Shown here one piece after another: positions 34,950-43,208 of a stretch of DNA of 64,000 bases. This DNA is from Symmachiella macrocystis (GTDB lineage: Bacteria > Planctomycetota > Planctomycetia > Planctomycetales > Planctomycetaceae): contig NZ_SJPP01000002.1 of NCBI RefSeq assembly GCF_007860075.1, positions 620,001 through 684,000 on the forward strand. Direction: 5' to 3'. Made by a program: the position numbers and the translations under genes. The notes under the pieces are model-generated. The model did not search any database. It was given only the letters and a program-made list of their open reading frames with translations, and had not been told where the DNA came from. Numbering within the stretch: the stretch's first letter is position 1; each line of letters starts with the position of its first letter.

Positions 34950-36449
34950 ATGCGGATTGCGATTGGGCAGTTGTGGCAAGAGACGAATACCTTCAACCGC
35001 AATCCAACGACGCGGACCGATTTCGAGAATTGGGGCGTGGCTGTGGGGAACGAAATCGTTGCCCAATACAGCGAAACAGGCGAACTGGGCGGATTCATTT
35101 CCGCCTGCCGCGACTGGGACGCTGGTGTGGAATTCGCAGGACTAGTCCGCTGCGCCTGCTGGCCCTGGGGCCGGGTTGATGTGCCGACGCACGAGTGGAT
35201 TCGCGCCGCTTTCGCGGAGCAACTCGACGCAATGGGACCGGTCGATGGAGTGTTATTGGCCCTGCACGGGGCGATGGCAGCCGATGATGAGCACGATTTA
35301 ACTGGGGCGTTGCTGGCCCAGGTTCGCGCCGCTGTCGGGCCGGAGATCCCAGTGATCGGCACGCTCGACTTGCACGCCAACGTCACCCAACTGATGCTCG
35401 ACAGCGCCGACTTGCTGGTCGGTTACCACGCCTGCCCACACTTGGATGCCTTCGAAACCGGACAACGCGCGGTCGCCGGTCTCAGGTGCATGCTCGAGCA
35501 ACAGGTGCGGCCGACGACCGTGTCGCGCAAACTCCCCATGATCGTCGCCGCTGAAAGTCACAACACATTCACCGGCCCACCGGCTCCGCTTTATCGACAA
35601 CTCGAAGAATTGGAAAAAGAGGAGGACATCCTCACTGCCGGCATCTACATGGCGATGCCCTGGTTCGACTGCCCACATTTGGGGTGGTCGGTCGTCCTCT
35701 CCACCACGGGGCGGCGTGATGCGCAGGAAATTGTCGACGACTTGGCCGATCAGTGTTGGGCCTTGCGCAAGCCGATGGCTGATATTGAGCGGTTTCCTCC
35801 CGCCGAAGTCGTCGCACGGGCCAAAGCCCATGCGGGATATCCCATCGTCATCGGCGAGGGCGCCGATGCCACAAACAGCGGCGCACCGGGTGACTCCACG
35901 CATCTGCTGCGGGAGTTCCTCGCCCAACAACCGATTCCACACGGAGCACTCACGTTTTTAGTCGATCCCGAAGCAGTCGCCACCGCCACACAGGCGGGCA
36001 TCGGCGGACCGTTTCATGCGTTTGTGGGCGGCAGTTTCGCACCGGAGTACTCCGAACCGCTGGAATTTCGCGGGACGGTGGAAAACTTGCTCGACGTGAA
36101 CTTCGTCCTCGACGGGCACATCGGCAAAAAACTCCCCATCCATATGGGCCGCGGAGCCGTCGTCCGCTCGGGCGATGTCACTGTGCTCTTCACAGAAAAG
36201 AACGGCCCAGGAAGTTCGCCACTCTTATACGAAGCGGCCGGTCTCGATCCACGAACCTGCGGAATCGTCGTCGCCAAATCGCCAGCTGGCTTCCGCGCGG
36301 ACTACGACCCCTTCGTCGCCGGCACCTACCTCGCCGATTGCCCCGGCTGCGCCATGCCCGATTGGCCGCGGCTGAATTTCCACAACGTACATCGTCCGCT
36401 GTGGCCGCTCAATGCGGTTGAGCGTATGAGTGATGCGGGCTGGTGTTGA
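34950..36449 (+). CDS. M81 family metallopeptidase (MlrC-like), copy 1
   Basis: A 499-residue cytoplasmic protein of the M81 (microcystin LR degradation protein MlrC) family. MRIAIGQLWQETNTFN is the family start. The zinc ligands are visible as Asp140 and His142 in TLDLHAN, and His164 in HACPHLD, with the 24-residue spacing seen in the second copy. The C-terminal MlrC_C domain includes the GGAP-like ADATNSGAPGD and a FHNVHRPLWPL end. In non-cyanotoxin bacteria these enzymes act on unknown small peptides or amides. AAGGACCGG precedes the ATG. A paralogue lies at 48149. Confidence 0.88.
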   Translation: MRIAIGQLWQETNTFNRNPTTRTDFENWGVAVGNEIVAQYSETGELGGFISACRDWDAGVEFAGLVRCACWPWGRVDVPTHEWIRAAFAEQLDAMGPVDGVLLALHGAMAADDEHDLTGALLAQVRAAVGPEIPVIGTLDLHANVTQLMLDSADLLVGYHACPHLDAFETGQRAVAGLRCMLEQQVRPTTVSRKLPMIVAAESHNTFTGPPAPLYRQLEELEKEEDILTAGIYMAMPWFDCPHLGWSVVLSTTGRRDAQEIVDDLADQCWALRKPMADIERFPPAEVVARAKAHAGYPIVIGEGADATNSGAPGDSTHLLREFLAQQPIPHGALTFLVDPEAVATATQAGIGGPFHAFVGGSFAPEYSEPLEFRGTVENLLDVNFVLDGHIGKKLPIHMGRGAVVRSGDVTVLFTEKNGPGSSPLLYEAAGLDPRTCGIVVAKSPAGFRADYDPFVAGTYLADCPGCAMPDWPRLNFHNVHRPLWPLNAVERMSDAGWC

Positions 36450-36558
36450 TGAGGCCCGCCTCGTCCCAGATGATGCGCGTCCGGCGGGAGCCTGACTTAC
36501 GGCGATTTGAGACGATAGGTTGTATTTCTTGGGAATGTGAGTGACCGAGGATCAGTCC

Positions 36559-37128
36559 ATGAATTGGCAAGAAAAACTCGAAACGACGCGTCGTTTTTGC
36601 GAGCATGATGAATCGCTTGACATTTATTTCGAATTAGCCGACGGAGCACCCGAGGAGTTCCTGGCAACTCTTCGGGATCGATTTCCCTTTGTCGATGACG
36701 ACTATTTGACGTTTTTGAAAATCTCCGACGGTGCCTCGTTTGACATGTGCACACTATTCGGTTCGGGATGTTCTGGGTACCGGGGTGTGATCGCGGAAAT
36801 CGAAAGTCTGGGAGAAGATTTGGAGGACATCCCGGAATGGGAAAACGTCGCCGTTGAAAACCAATTGATTCCGATTGGTAAAACGGCAGGGGGCGATGGC
36901 CTTTTAATGATGCCGGATCGGCGTATCGTTATCATTGATTACATTCACGAAGTTCCTGGCGAAGGACGAACACTTGCCTATGCGTTCTCGCAACTGTTGG
37001 ATGATGTATTTATGGGCCCCAATTTTGGAACTCTTTTGTATCCGGACAAATGGGCGGCTGACGATGAAAATGGATGGACACGCTACCTTCACAAACAAGG
37101 CTGGTGGCCAGAGGGGACCGGAAATTGA
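36559..37128 (+). CDS. SUKH (SMI1/KNR4) family protein, copy A1
   Basis: A 189-residue soluble protein. The ATG at 36559 is chosen because copy A2 starts at the same alignment point (MxWQEKLETTRRFC). The SUKH signature is present: a start helix, FPFVDDDYLTFLKISDGAS, GSGC, LIPIGKTAGGDGLLMM, IVIIDY and the C-terminal WTRYLHKQGWWPEG. Family members serve as immunity proteins against polymorphic toxins in bacteria, or as general cell wall or regulatory proteins elsewhere. No toxin gene is nearby. It is the first of four tandem paralogues. Confidence 0.78.
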   Translation: MNWQEKLETTRRFCEHDESLDIYFELADGAPEEFLATLRDRFPFVDDDYLTFLKISDGASFDMCTLFGSGCSGYRGVIAEIESLGEDLEDIPEWENVAVENQLIPIGKTAGGDGLLMMPDRRIVIIDYIHEVPGEGRTLAYAFSQLLDDVFMGPNFGTLLYPDKWAADDENGWTRYLHKQGWWPEGTGN

Positions 37129-37201
37129 CGCGATCTCGCTCATCGCTTCCAATGCCGCGCTGGGGATCATTTGGTAGTCAAACTATACGGGAGAGTTTTC
37201 T

Positions 37202-37807
37202 ATGGGGTGGCGGGAAAAGTTTGATCTGCTTCGGGAGAAAGTCAAATCCGATGAGAAGTTTTGGGCGTTGTGTGACTTGCACGACCCGGCGTCGGATGAG
37301 TTTATCGACTCTGTGCAGAAAACGTATCCGTTTGTGAGCGACGAATATCTCGAGTTCTTGCGGTATACCGACGGGTGTCGAATCCATTATCAGTGTTTTT
37401 TGGGCTCTGGCGCACCGCACTTTATCCCAGAATGGTTGTTTGCTCCTAGCGCGTTTCAATGTCCAGCGTTATTTGATGAGGCGCAGGCCTTGTCGGAAAG
37501 CCTTCCCAAATGGCGAAATGTGGCCGAATTGGGACCCTTTTTGCCGATTGCAAGCGACGGTGGGGCTGGTAGCGCCGAAGCGTATTTCTTAATGTTAGAA
37601 GACGGCAGAATTCTTGAAATTGACTGTGAGACAAAAAAAACAAGTTGGGACCAAGTCATCGCCAACTCATTTGGCGAATTGCTCGACAACATTATCATGG
37701 GAGAAAAACATTATTTGTTGGGATGCGATGATCCAGGTGATTGGTCTCCTTACAATGAAAACGACTGGACACGTTTTTTGAACGAACAGGGGTGGTGGGT
37801 TCATTAG
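37202..37807 (+). CDS. SUKH (SMI1/KNR4) family protein, copy B1
   Basis: A 201-residue paralogue of A1, more distant from it than from B2. MGWREKF opens the protein; YPFVSDEYLEFLRYTDGC, GSGAPHF, AYFLMLEDGRILEIDCETK and WTRFLNEQGWWVH carry the SUKH pattern. GGAGAG precedes the ATG. It follows A1 after 73 bases. It has three more residues than B2 around residue 123 (DGGAGSAEAY versus DGCAETY). Confidence 0.78.
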   Translation: MGWREKFDLLREKVKSDEKFWALCDLHDPASDEFIDSVQKTYPFVSDEYLEFLRYTDGCRIHYQCFLGSGAPHFIPEWLFAPSAFQCPALFDEAQALSESLPKWRNVAELGPFLPIASDGGAGSAEAYFLMLEDGRILEIDCETKKTSWDQVIANSFGELLDNIIMGEKHYLLGCDDPGDWSPYNENDWTRFLNEQGWWVH

Positions 37808-37843
37808 CAGTTGTACTGTCCCCCCAAATATTGCGAGCGTAAA

Positions 37844-38413
37844 ATGACCTGGCAAGAAAAACTCGAAACGACGCGTCGTTTTTGTGAGCAGGATGACTCG
37901 CTCGAAAACTATTTCGGTACGGCTGAAGGCGCGCCGGAAGAATTTATGGCCGCACTTCGCGACCGGTTTCCTTTTGTCGATGACGACTATTTGTCGTTTT
38001 TGCGGGTTTCCGATGGTGCGTCATTCGATATATGCACCCTGTTCGGTTCAGGTTGTTCCAGGTACCGGGGTGTGATCGTCGAGTTGGAAAGCCTTGCGGA
38101 TGACTTGGAGGACATTCCGGAGTGGGAAGACATCGCCACGGAAAACCAACTGATTCCGATCGGCAAGACGGCCTGGGGAGACGGGCTGTTGATGATGCCG
38201 GATCAACGGATTGTTGTGATCGACTATATCCATCAAATCCCAGGCGAGGGACGAACGCTTGCCCAATCGTTTTCGACACTCATGGAAGAAGTCTTCATGG
38301 GACCTCAATTCCCAACAATCGTTGCCCCCGATGCATGGACGCCCGACAGCGAAGATGCTTGGACACATTACCTGCATCAGCAGGGCTGGTGGCCAGAGGG
38401 CAATGACAAGTGA
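37844..38413 (+). CDS. SUKH (SMI1/KNR4) family protein, copy A2
   Basis: A 189-residue close paralogue of A1, of identical length: MTWQEKLETTRRFC, RFPFVDDDYLSFLRVSDGAS, GSGC, LIPIGKTAWGDGLLMM and WTHYLHQQGWWPEG. It begins exactly 1,285 bases after A1 and ends exactly 1,285 bases after A1. The upstream in-frame GTG/TTG extensions have no counterpart in A1 and are not used. Confidence 0.78.
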   Translation: MTWQEKLETTRRFCEQDDSLENYFGTAEGAPEEFMAALRDRFPFVDDDYLSFLRVSDGASFDICTLFGSGCSRYRGVIVELESLADDLEDIPEWEDIATENQLIPIGKTAWGDGLLMMPDQRIVVIDYIHQIPGEGRTLAQSFSTLMEEVFMGPQFPTIVAPDAWTPDSEDAWTHYLHQQGWWPEGNDK

Positions 38414-38486
38414 CACGATCTTTCCGATCGGTTTGGGTGTTGTATTGGGACCACTAGATAGACCAAACAATCAGGCAGAGTATTCG

Positions 38487-39083
38487 ATGGGTTGGCGGGA
38501 AAAGTTTGAAGTGCTCCGCGAGAAAGTCAAAGCGGATGAGAAGTTTTGGGGGTGCTGTGACTTGCACGACCCGGCGCCGGATACATTCATCCAAGCCGTG
38601 CAAGAAAAGTACCCGTTTGTGAGCGAGGAATATCTCGATTTTTTGCGAAATTCCGACGGGTGTACTCTTAATATCTGGTTTTTCATGGGCTCTGGCGCAC
38701 CTCATTTTATCCCAGAATGGGTGTTTGACCCGAGCGGTTGCCGTTGTCCAGCCTTATTCGGCGAGGCGCAAGCCTTGTCGGAAAGCCTCCCCAAATGGCG
38801 AAACGTGGCCGAATTGGGGCTCTATTTGCCAATTGGAAGAGACGGTTGTGCCGAAACCTACTTCTTAATGTTAGAAGACGGGCAAATTCTTGAGATTGAC
38901 TGTGAAACTAAAAAAACGAGTTGGGATCGAATCATCGCCAATTCATTCGGCGAGTTACTCGACAACGTGATTATAGGAGAAAAGTATTATACGTTGGGCT
39001 GCGATGATCCAGGTGATTGGTCTCCCTACAATGAAGATGACTGGACGCGCTTTTTGAACGAACAGGGGTGGTGGGTTCACTAG
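38487..39083 (+). CDS. SUKH (SMI1/KNR4) family protein, copy B2
   Basis: A 198-residue close paralogue of B1 that starts 1,285 bases after it and lacks three codons. MGWREKFEVLREKVKADEKF, YPFVSEEYLDFLRNSDGC, GSGAPHFIPEW, ETYFLMLEDGQILEIDC and RFLNEQGWWVH are shared. The 73-base gap before it matches the A1-B1 gap in length and is recognisably related. The array stops here; REP elements follow. Confidence 0.78.
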   Translation: MGWREKFEVLREKVKADEKFWGCCDLHDPAPDTFIQAVQEKYPFVSEEYLDFLRNSDGCTLNIWFFMGSGAPHFIPEWVFDPSGCRCPALFGEAQALSESLPKWRNVAELGLYLPIGRDGCAETYFLMLEDGQILEIDCETKKTSWDRIIANSFGELLDNVIIGEKYYTLGCDDPGDWSPYNEDDWTRFLNEQGWWVH

Positions 39084-39089
39084 AGCACT

Positions 39090-39253
39090 GGGTGCCACTG
39101 GCTTCGCCAGTGTTTTTGACCGGGCAACCAAAGATACGGGCGGGAAGTTGAAAATACTCGATTCTTCTTCAACGGCGGTTCACGGTATTTCCGTCAAAGG
39201 CAACTTCTCTCTAACATTGTCACCTGAATACACTGGCAAAGCCAGTGGCACCC
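39090..39253. repeat. REPIN-like inverted pair, family 1
   Basis: GGGTGCCACTGGCTTCGCCA plus GTGT at 39090-39113 is matched in inverted orientation at 39230-39253 with one mismatch over 24 bases. Each arm is itself palindromic (CACTGGC/GCCAGTG). The arms flank 116 bases of non-coding sequence, so this looks like a REP doublet. Confidence 0.75.
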
Positions 39254-39306
39254 AACATCGCACCCAAGCGGTGTTACTCTTGCAAATCGTGCCCTATGCA
39301 ACCGAT

Positions 39307-39335
39307 GCGGCTCAGCAGGAGCTTCGCCCTCCCGG
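39307..39335. repeat. REP-like element, family 2 (single copy)
   Basis: GCGGCTCAGCAGGAGCTTCG followed by CCCTCCCGG; it matches the element at 2573-2600 almost base for base. Confidence 0.7.
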
Positions 39336-39419
39336 ACCTCGTTCTCAAAAGGCGCAGCGACCAACGGGAGCGGCCTACCCCTCACCGAGCGGAAGCTCGC
39401 ACAAAGCGGCTGTGCCGCG

Positions 39420-40085
39420 CTATTGGGGGTAGCCGGTGCGGGAGTGGCCGGATTGGTTGGCTTGGTAGATGATGTTGGTTCCTGTGTCCAAACAAGTGAG
39501 CCAACCGTGTTTGGCGTAGGCCATGGTGTCGATACCGACCCAGCCGGGAAAGACGAGTGGGTCGCCCGACATTTGTGGCGAGTGTCCGCAGATCACGCGT
39601 TGGCCGGTGGGCCAGGGGGGTTCCATGGCGGTGAGCCGTTCCCACCGTAATGCTTGCCCTGGTTGTTGTTCGAGCGGAACGCTGGGCGTTAGATTGGCGT
39701 GGACGAAAATGTCGCGGGGCGTATCGACGTAGTTCAGGCCGGACCGCATGAATTCGTAATGCTCCTCGGGAACATCATCAAAACTACCGCCATACGACTC
39801 GAGCGCTTCGCGGCCCCCGTGCATCATCCATGGCCCCAGCCATTCCCCTCCCGCCATAGCATTGAGAAACATCTCTTCGTGATTGCCCATGATAAAGAGC
39901 AGGTGGCATTGCTGCCGCAACTGGAGCAAGCGGTCGATGACCTGCTTGGTCCCCGGGCCGCGGTCGACAGCATCTCCCAGCACAACGACGGTATCGTCGG
40001 GCTGCACGTCGACTTCGGTGAGCAACGTATCGAGCGCGTGATCACACCCGTGGATATCGCCAATGGCTAACGTCCGTCCCGGCAC
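39420..40085 (-). CDS. PP2A-like metallophosphatase
   Basis: A 221-residue calcineurin-like phosphoesterase of the PP1/PP2A-related bacterial type. All metal-site motifs are readable: GDIHGC (residues 9-14), GDAVDRGPG (about 37-45), GNHEEMF (about 66-72), FVHAN and the GHSPQ near residue 168. Substrates in this family range from phosphoproteins to diadenosine tetraphosphate and cannot be decided here. It starts 183 bases downstream of argG on the same strand, with a REPIN pair between them. Confidence 0.88.
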   Translation of the reverse strand: MPGRTLAIGDIHGCDHALDTLLTEVDVQPDDTVVVLGDAVDRGPGTKQVIDRLLQLRQQCHLLFIMGNHEEMFLNAMAGGEWLGPWMMHGGREALESYGGSFDDVPEEHYEFMRSGLNYVDTPRDIFVHANLTPSVPLEQQPGQALRWERLTAMEPPWPTGQRVICGHSPQMSGDPLVFPGWVGIDTMAYAKHGWLTCLDTGTNIIYQANQSGHSRTGYPQ

Positions 40086-40154
40086 TGGTTCTCCATCCCG
40101 CCTGTTGGATTTTTTATCAAAAAGCCCACTGAAAGTTGGGGTCGCCGAAATAAA

Positions 40155-40231
40155 CGTAGGTCATGCTATGCATGACGAATCTCGGAGGAGTATCATCCCA
40201 GCAAGTCTCGTCATGCACAGCATGACCTACG
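40155..40231. repeat. REPIN-like inverted pair, family 3 (TAGGTCATGC type)
   Basis: CGTAGGTCATGCTATGCATG plus ACGA (40155-40178) is repeated in inverted orientation at 40208-40231 with one mismatch in 24 bases, with 29 bases between. It forms a very long hairpin between argG and the phosphatase gene and may act as a transcription or RNA-stability boundary. Confidence 0.75.
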
Positions 40232-40268
40232 AATCTTTGGCAATGTTTTTCTCTAAAGTCGCCTCGCC

Positions 40269-41519
40269 CTATTTATCTTCCGCTGAGGGCATGATCCGTG
40301 CCGGACGCATGCTCGGTTCTTCTTTGAGCAACTGTTGCCGTGCTTGGGTTTGTTGGCTCAATCCGTGGATTTTGATGAACCCGATCGCCGTCTCGTGGGG
40401 GAATTTGTCTCCCTCTTCGTACGTCGCCAACTCTTCGGAATACAGGCTGTATTCGCTCTTCATGCCGGTGGCGGTGATTTTTCCTTTGTACAGTTGCACG
40501 CGGACGTGACCGCTGACGAACTTTTGTGTCTCGGAGACATAGGCCATCAACGACTTGTGAAACGCGCTGAACCACAACCCGTCATAGATGATGTCGGCGC
40601 AGGTCTGTGAGACATAGGTATTGAACCGTTGTGCCTGGCGGCTGAGTGTGAGGAACTCCAGTTCCTTATGGGCATGATGCAAAATCACAGCTGCGGGAGC
40701 TTCGTAGATTTCGCGGCTCTTAATCCCCACCAGTCGGTTTTCGACGTGGTCGATGCGGCCCACACCGTTTGCGCCGCCGATTTCGTTGAGCTTTTCAATC
40801 AGCGGCACCGCATCCATCGGCTCGCCGTCGAGATGTGTCGGGCGTCCCTGATCGAATTCAATGACCACCTCCACCGGTTCATCGGGAGCGGTCAACGGGT
40901 CGGTGGTCCATTTGTAGGCGTCGGCCGGGGGAGCAATCCAGGGGTTTTCTAAAATCCCCGCTTCGACGCTGCGGCCCCACAAGTTTTGGTCGACGCTATA
41001 AATGCTTTGCTTGGTCGCATCGACTTCTATGCCGTGCTTGCGGGCATATTCCAATTCTTCGGTCCGTGTCCACTTCCATTCGCGCACCGGGGCGATGACT
41101 TTGAGGTGCGGAGCCAGCGTCTGTACGGAAACATCGAAACGGACTTGGTCATTCCCCTTGCCGGTGCAACCATGCGCAACGGCGGCAGCGCCGTGCTCCT
41201 TGGCTGCTTCAACCATTCTCCAAGCGATGAGTGGGCGTCCCAGAGCGGTGGCGAGTGGATATTTTCCCTCGTACATCGTGCCGGCCATCAACGAGGGCCA
41301 AACGAAGTTATCGACGAATAAATTCCGGGCGTCTTCGATGATCGCATCGACGGCGCCGGTCTTGATCGCTTTTTCCTTGATCGCATCCAACTCGCGGCCT
41401 TGGCCTAGGTCGCATGTGAACGTGATCACGTCCATGTTGTAGGTTTCATTGATCCATTTCACGGCGACGGACGTATCCAGGCCGCCGCTGTACGCCAAAA
41501 TCACTTTCTCACGTGCCAC
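40269..41519 (-). CDS. argG: Argininosuccinate synthase
   Basis: A 416-residue enzyme that joins citrulline and aspartate in an ATP-dependent step of arginine biosynthesis. The N-terminal ATP pyrophosphatase P-loop AYSGGLDTS (residues 9-17) is intact, as are GCTGKGNDQVRF and the WTTDPLTAPDEP segment. Length fits the class of about 400-residue bacterial enzymes, with a short extra C-terminal tail (QARQQLLKEEPSMRPARIMP). No other arg gene is adjacent. It is divergent from the class III aminotransferase across 261 bases. Confidence 0.96.
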   Translation of the reverse strand: MAREKVILAYSGGLDTSVAVKWINETYNMDVITFTCDLGQGRELDAIKEKAIKTGAVDAIIEDARNLFVDNFVWPSLMAGTMYEGKYPLATALGRPLIAWRMVEAAKEHGAAAVAHGCTGKGNDQVRFDVSVQTLAPHLKVIAPVREWKWTRTEELEYARKHGIEVDATKQSIYSVDQNLWGRSVEAGILENPWIAPPADAYKWTTDPLTAPDEPVEVVIEFDQGRPTHLDGEPMDAVPLIEKLNEIGGANGVGRIDHVENRLVGIKSREIYEAPAAVILHHAHKELEFLTLSRQAQRFNTYVSQTCADIIYDGLWFSAFHKSLMAYVSETQKFVSGHVRVQLYKGKITATGMKSEYSLYSEELATYEEGDKFPHETAIGFIKIHGLSQQTQARQQLLKEEPSMRPARIMPSAEDK

Positions 41520-41780
41520 TGTCGTTTACCTGCTGTCAAAAAAGTGCTGCCATAGCCGACATTGCGGCACGGCACCGACGGGGATTTGTACGAATCGTCC
41601 CTGCCACCCAAAGCGTGGATGGCGGGACACCGCTGCGATTATAGCCACCGGTAGGCTGCCGTTGCTACTCACTCAAGGGCGCGGCTGGTACCATTTGGGA
41701 GAGGCGGAGCCTGATTGGTGATTTCTCCGCCCTTCCAAGTTAGTCATCCCCATGCATTTGGACTTCGATAAGGACCGGTA

Positions 41781-43133
41781 ATGCCCACCCAGACACGACA
41801 AGATTACCTCGCCCGCGACCAGGCACATTTGATCCACCCGCTCCACAACCCACGCGTGCATGCAGAGCACGGACACGTCTGGGTCAAAGGCGAAGGGGCG
41901 ATTCTCACCGATATCGATGGCAAAGAATACATCGACGGGCTTTCCGGGCTATGGAACGTCGTCGCTGGACATGGCCGCAAGGAATTGGTCGATGCCGCCG
42001 CGCAGCAGATGCAGACCTTGCCCTATGTCTCCGGGTATGCAGGCAGCACAAACCGACCGGCGATTGAACTAGCCGAGAAGGTCAACGAATTGACCTATCC
42101 GAACATCACCCGTTTTTTCTTCACCTCCGGCGGTGGCGAGTCGAGTGACAGCTCCTTCAAAACGGCCCGCTATTATTGGCGATTGCGGGGCAAACCGGAA
42201 AAGACCAAAGTCATTTCCCGCCAATGGGGCTATCACGGCGTGACGCTCGCGGCGATGAGCGCGACCGGCATCTCCGGATATTGGCCGATGTTCGAACCGC
42301 GCGTACCGGGGTTTGTGCATATCCCCTCGCCGTATCCGTATCGCTACGAGGGACCGGCGGGGGTCAGTCAAGGAGTCGCCGCCGCCAATGAATTGGAACA
42401 AGCGATTCTACGCGAAGGGCAAGAGACCGTGGGCATGTTCTTCGCCGAGCCGGTCCAAGGCGCCGGAGGCGTGATCGTGCCCCAGGACGACTATTGGCCG
42501 CGGATTCGTGAAATCTGCGACAAGTACGAGGTGCTGTTGGTCACCGATGAAGTGATCACCGGTTTCGGCCGTACAGGCAAGATGTTCGGTTTGGAACATT
42601 GGAACATCAAACCTGACATGATTCAGTTCGCCAAGGCGATCACCTCGGGTTATTTTCCGCTGGGGGGAATCGGCATCAGCGAAGAGATTGCCGAGACTTT
42701 AGAATCTGGCGATGCGGTCTGGATGCACGCCTACACTTATAGCGCGCATCCCGTCGGCTGCGCGGTGGCGGTACGGAACTTGGAAATCATCCAGTCCGAA
42801 GATTTCCCCGCGCAGGCAGCAGAGAAGGGGGCCTATTTGCTCAAAAACCTCCGCGAAGCACTCGCCGACCATCCCCACGTCGGCGATGTTCGGGGACTGG
42901 GCTTGATGACGGCTGTGGAACTGGTCCGTGACAAAGCGACCAAGGAGGAATTCCCCGCAGAGGAAAATATGGGGGTCAAGTTGCACCTGGAAACACAAAA
43001 GCGAGGCCTATTCAGCCGACTGCGGGGAGACGTGTTTTGCATCGCCCCGCCGGTCATCTCCAGCCGCGAGATCTTGGACCGCATTGTCGACATCATGGCC
43101 GACTCGGTACGGGCGTTGTTTGACGGGAAATAA
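41781..43133 (+). CDS. Class III (omega) PLP aminotransferase
   Basis: A 450-residue PLP enzyme of the acetylornithine/omega-amino acid:pyruvate transaminase group. FFTSGGGESSDSSFKTARYY, RQWGYHGVT, the cofactor motif VTDEVITGFGRTG and the Schiff-base lysine in FAKAITSGYFPLGG (K285) are all in place. The N-terminal HPLHNPRVHAEHGHVWVKGE matches enzymes annotated as putrescine-, taurine- or beta-alanine-pyruvate transaminases. AAGGACCGG is its ribosome site, the same sequence as before the MlrC gene at 34950. The donor cannot be deduced. It is not argD by sequence style. Confidence 0.9.
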   Translation: MPTQTRQDYLARDQAHLIHPLHNPRVHAEHGHVWVKGEGAILTDIDGKEYIDGLSGLWNVVAGHGRKELVDAAAQQMQTLPYVSGYAGSTNRPAIELAEKVNELTYPNITRFFFTSGGGESSDSSFKTARYYWRLRGKPEKTKVISRQWGYHGVTLAAMSATGISGYWPMFEPRVPGFVHIPSPYPYRYEGPAGVSQGVAAANELEQAILREGQETVGMFFAEPVQGAGGVIVPQDDYWPRIREICDKYEVLLVTDEVITGFGRTGKMFGLEHWNIKPDMIQFAKAITSGYFPLGGIGISEEIAETLESGDAVWMHAYTYSAHPVGCAVAVRNLEIIQSEDFPAQAAEKGAYLLKNLREALADHPHVGDVRGLGLMTAVELVRDKATKEEFPAEENMGVKLHLETQKRGLFSRLRGDVFCIAPPVISSREILDRIVDIMADSVRALFDGK

Positions 43134-43136
43134 AAT

Positions 43137-43165
43137 TTGGAGGAGGCCGGGCACAGCGATATAAT
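43137..43165 (+). promoter_or_regulatory. Candidate promoter for the Uma2 gene
   Basis: A perfect TATAAT (43160-43165) with TTGGAG 17 bases upstream (43137-43142), 43 bases before the ATG. Confidence 0.5.
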
Positions 43166-43208
43166 AGAACTGTGACCGTCCTTCGAGTTCCGGTATTGGA
43201 TCGTTTTT

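Larger units (their letters stand above)
36559..39083 (+). repeat. A-B-A-B tandem duplication of SUKH genes
   Basis: Unit 1 (36559 to about 37843) and unit 2 (37844 to 39083) share gene order, gene lengths and the 73-base A-B spacer, offset by 1,285 bases. Each unit is itself an A/B pair of older paralogues. Nucleotide divergence between units is clearly visible, so the duplication is not very recent. Confidence 0.85.
39084..39419. other. Intergenic region rich in REP elements
   Basis: There is no gene in about 336 bases. It contains an inverted pair of family 1 REPs (39090-39253) and one family 2 REP (39307-39335). The phosphatase gene on the other strand ends at the right edge. Confidence 0.7.

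Noticed and set aside
36450-39420. Polymorphic toxin gene next to the SUKH array
   Set aside because: No large toxin, PAAR, Rhs, WXG or nuclease-toxin frame is seen on either strand around the array.
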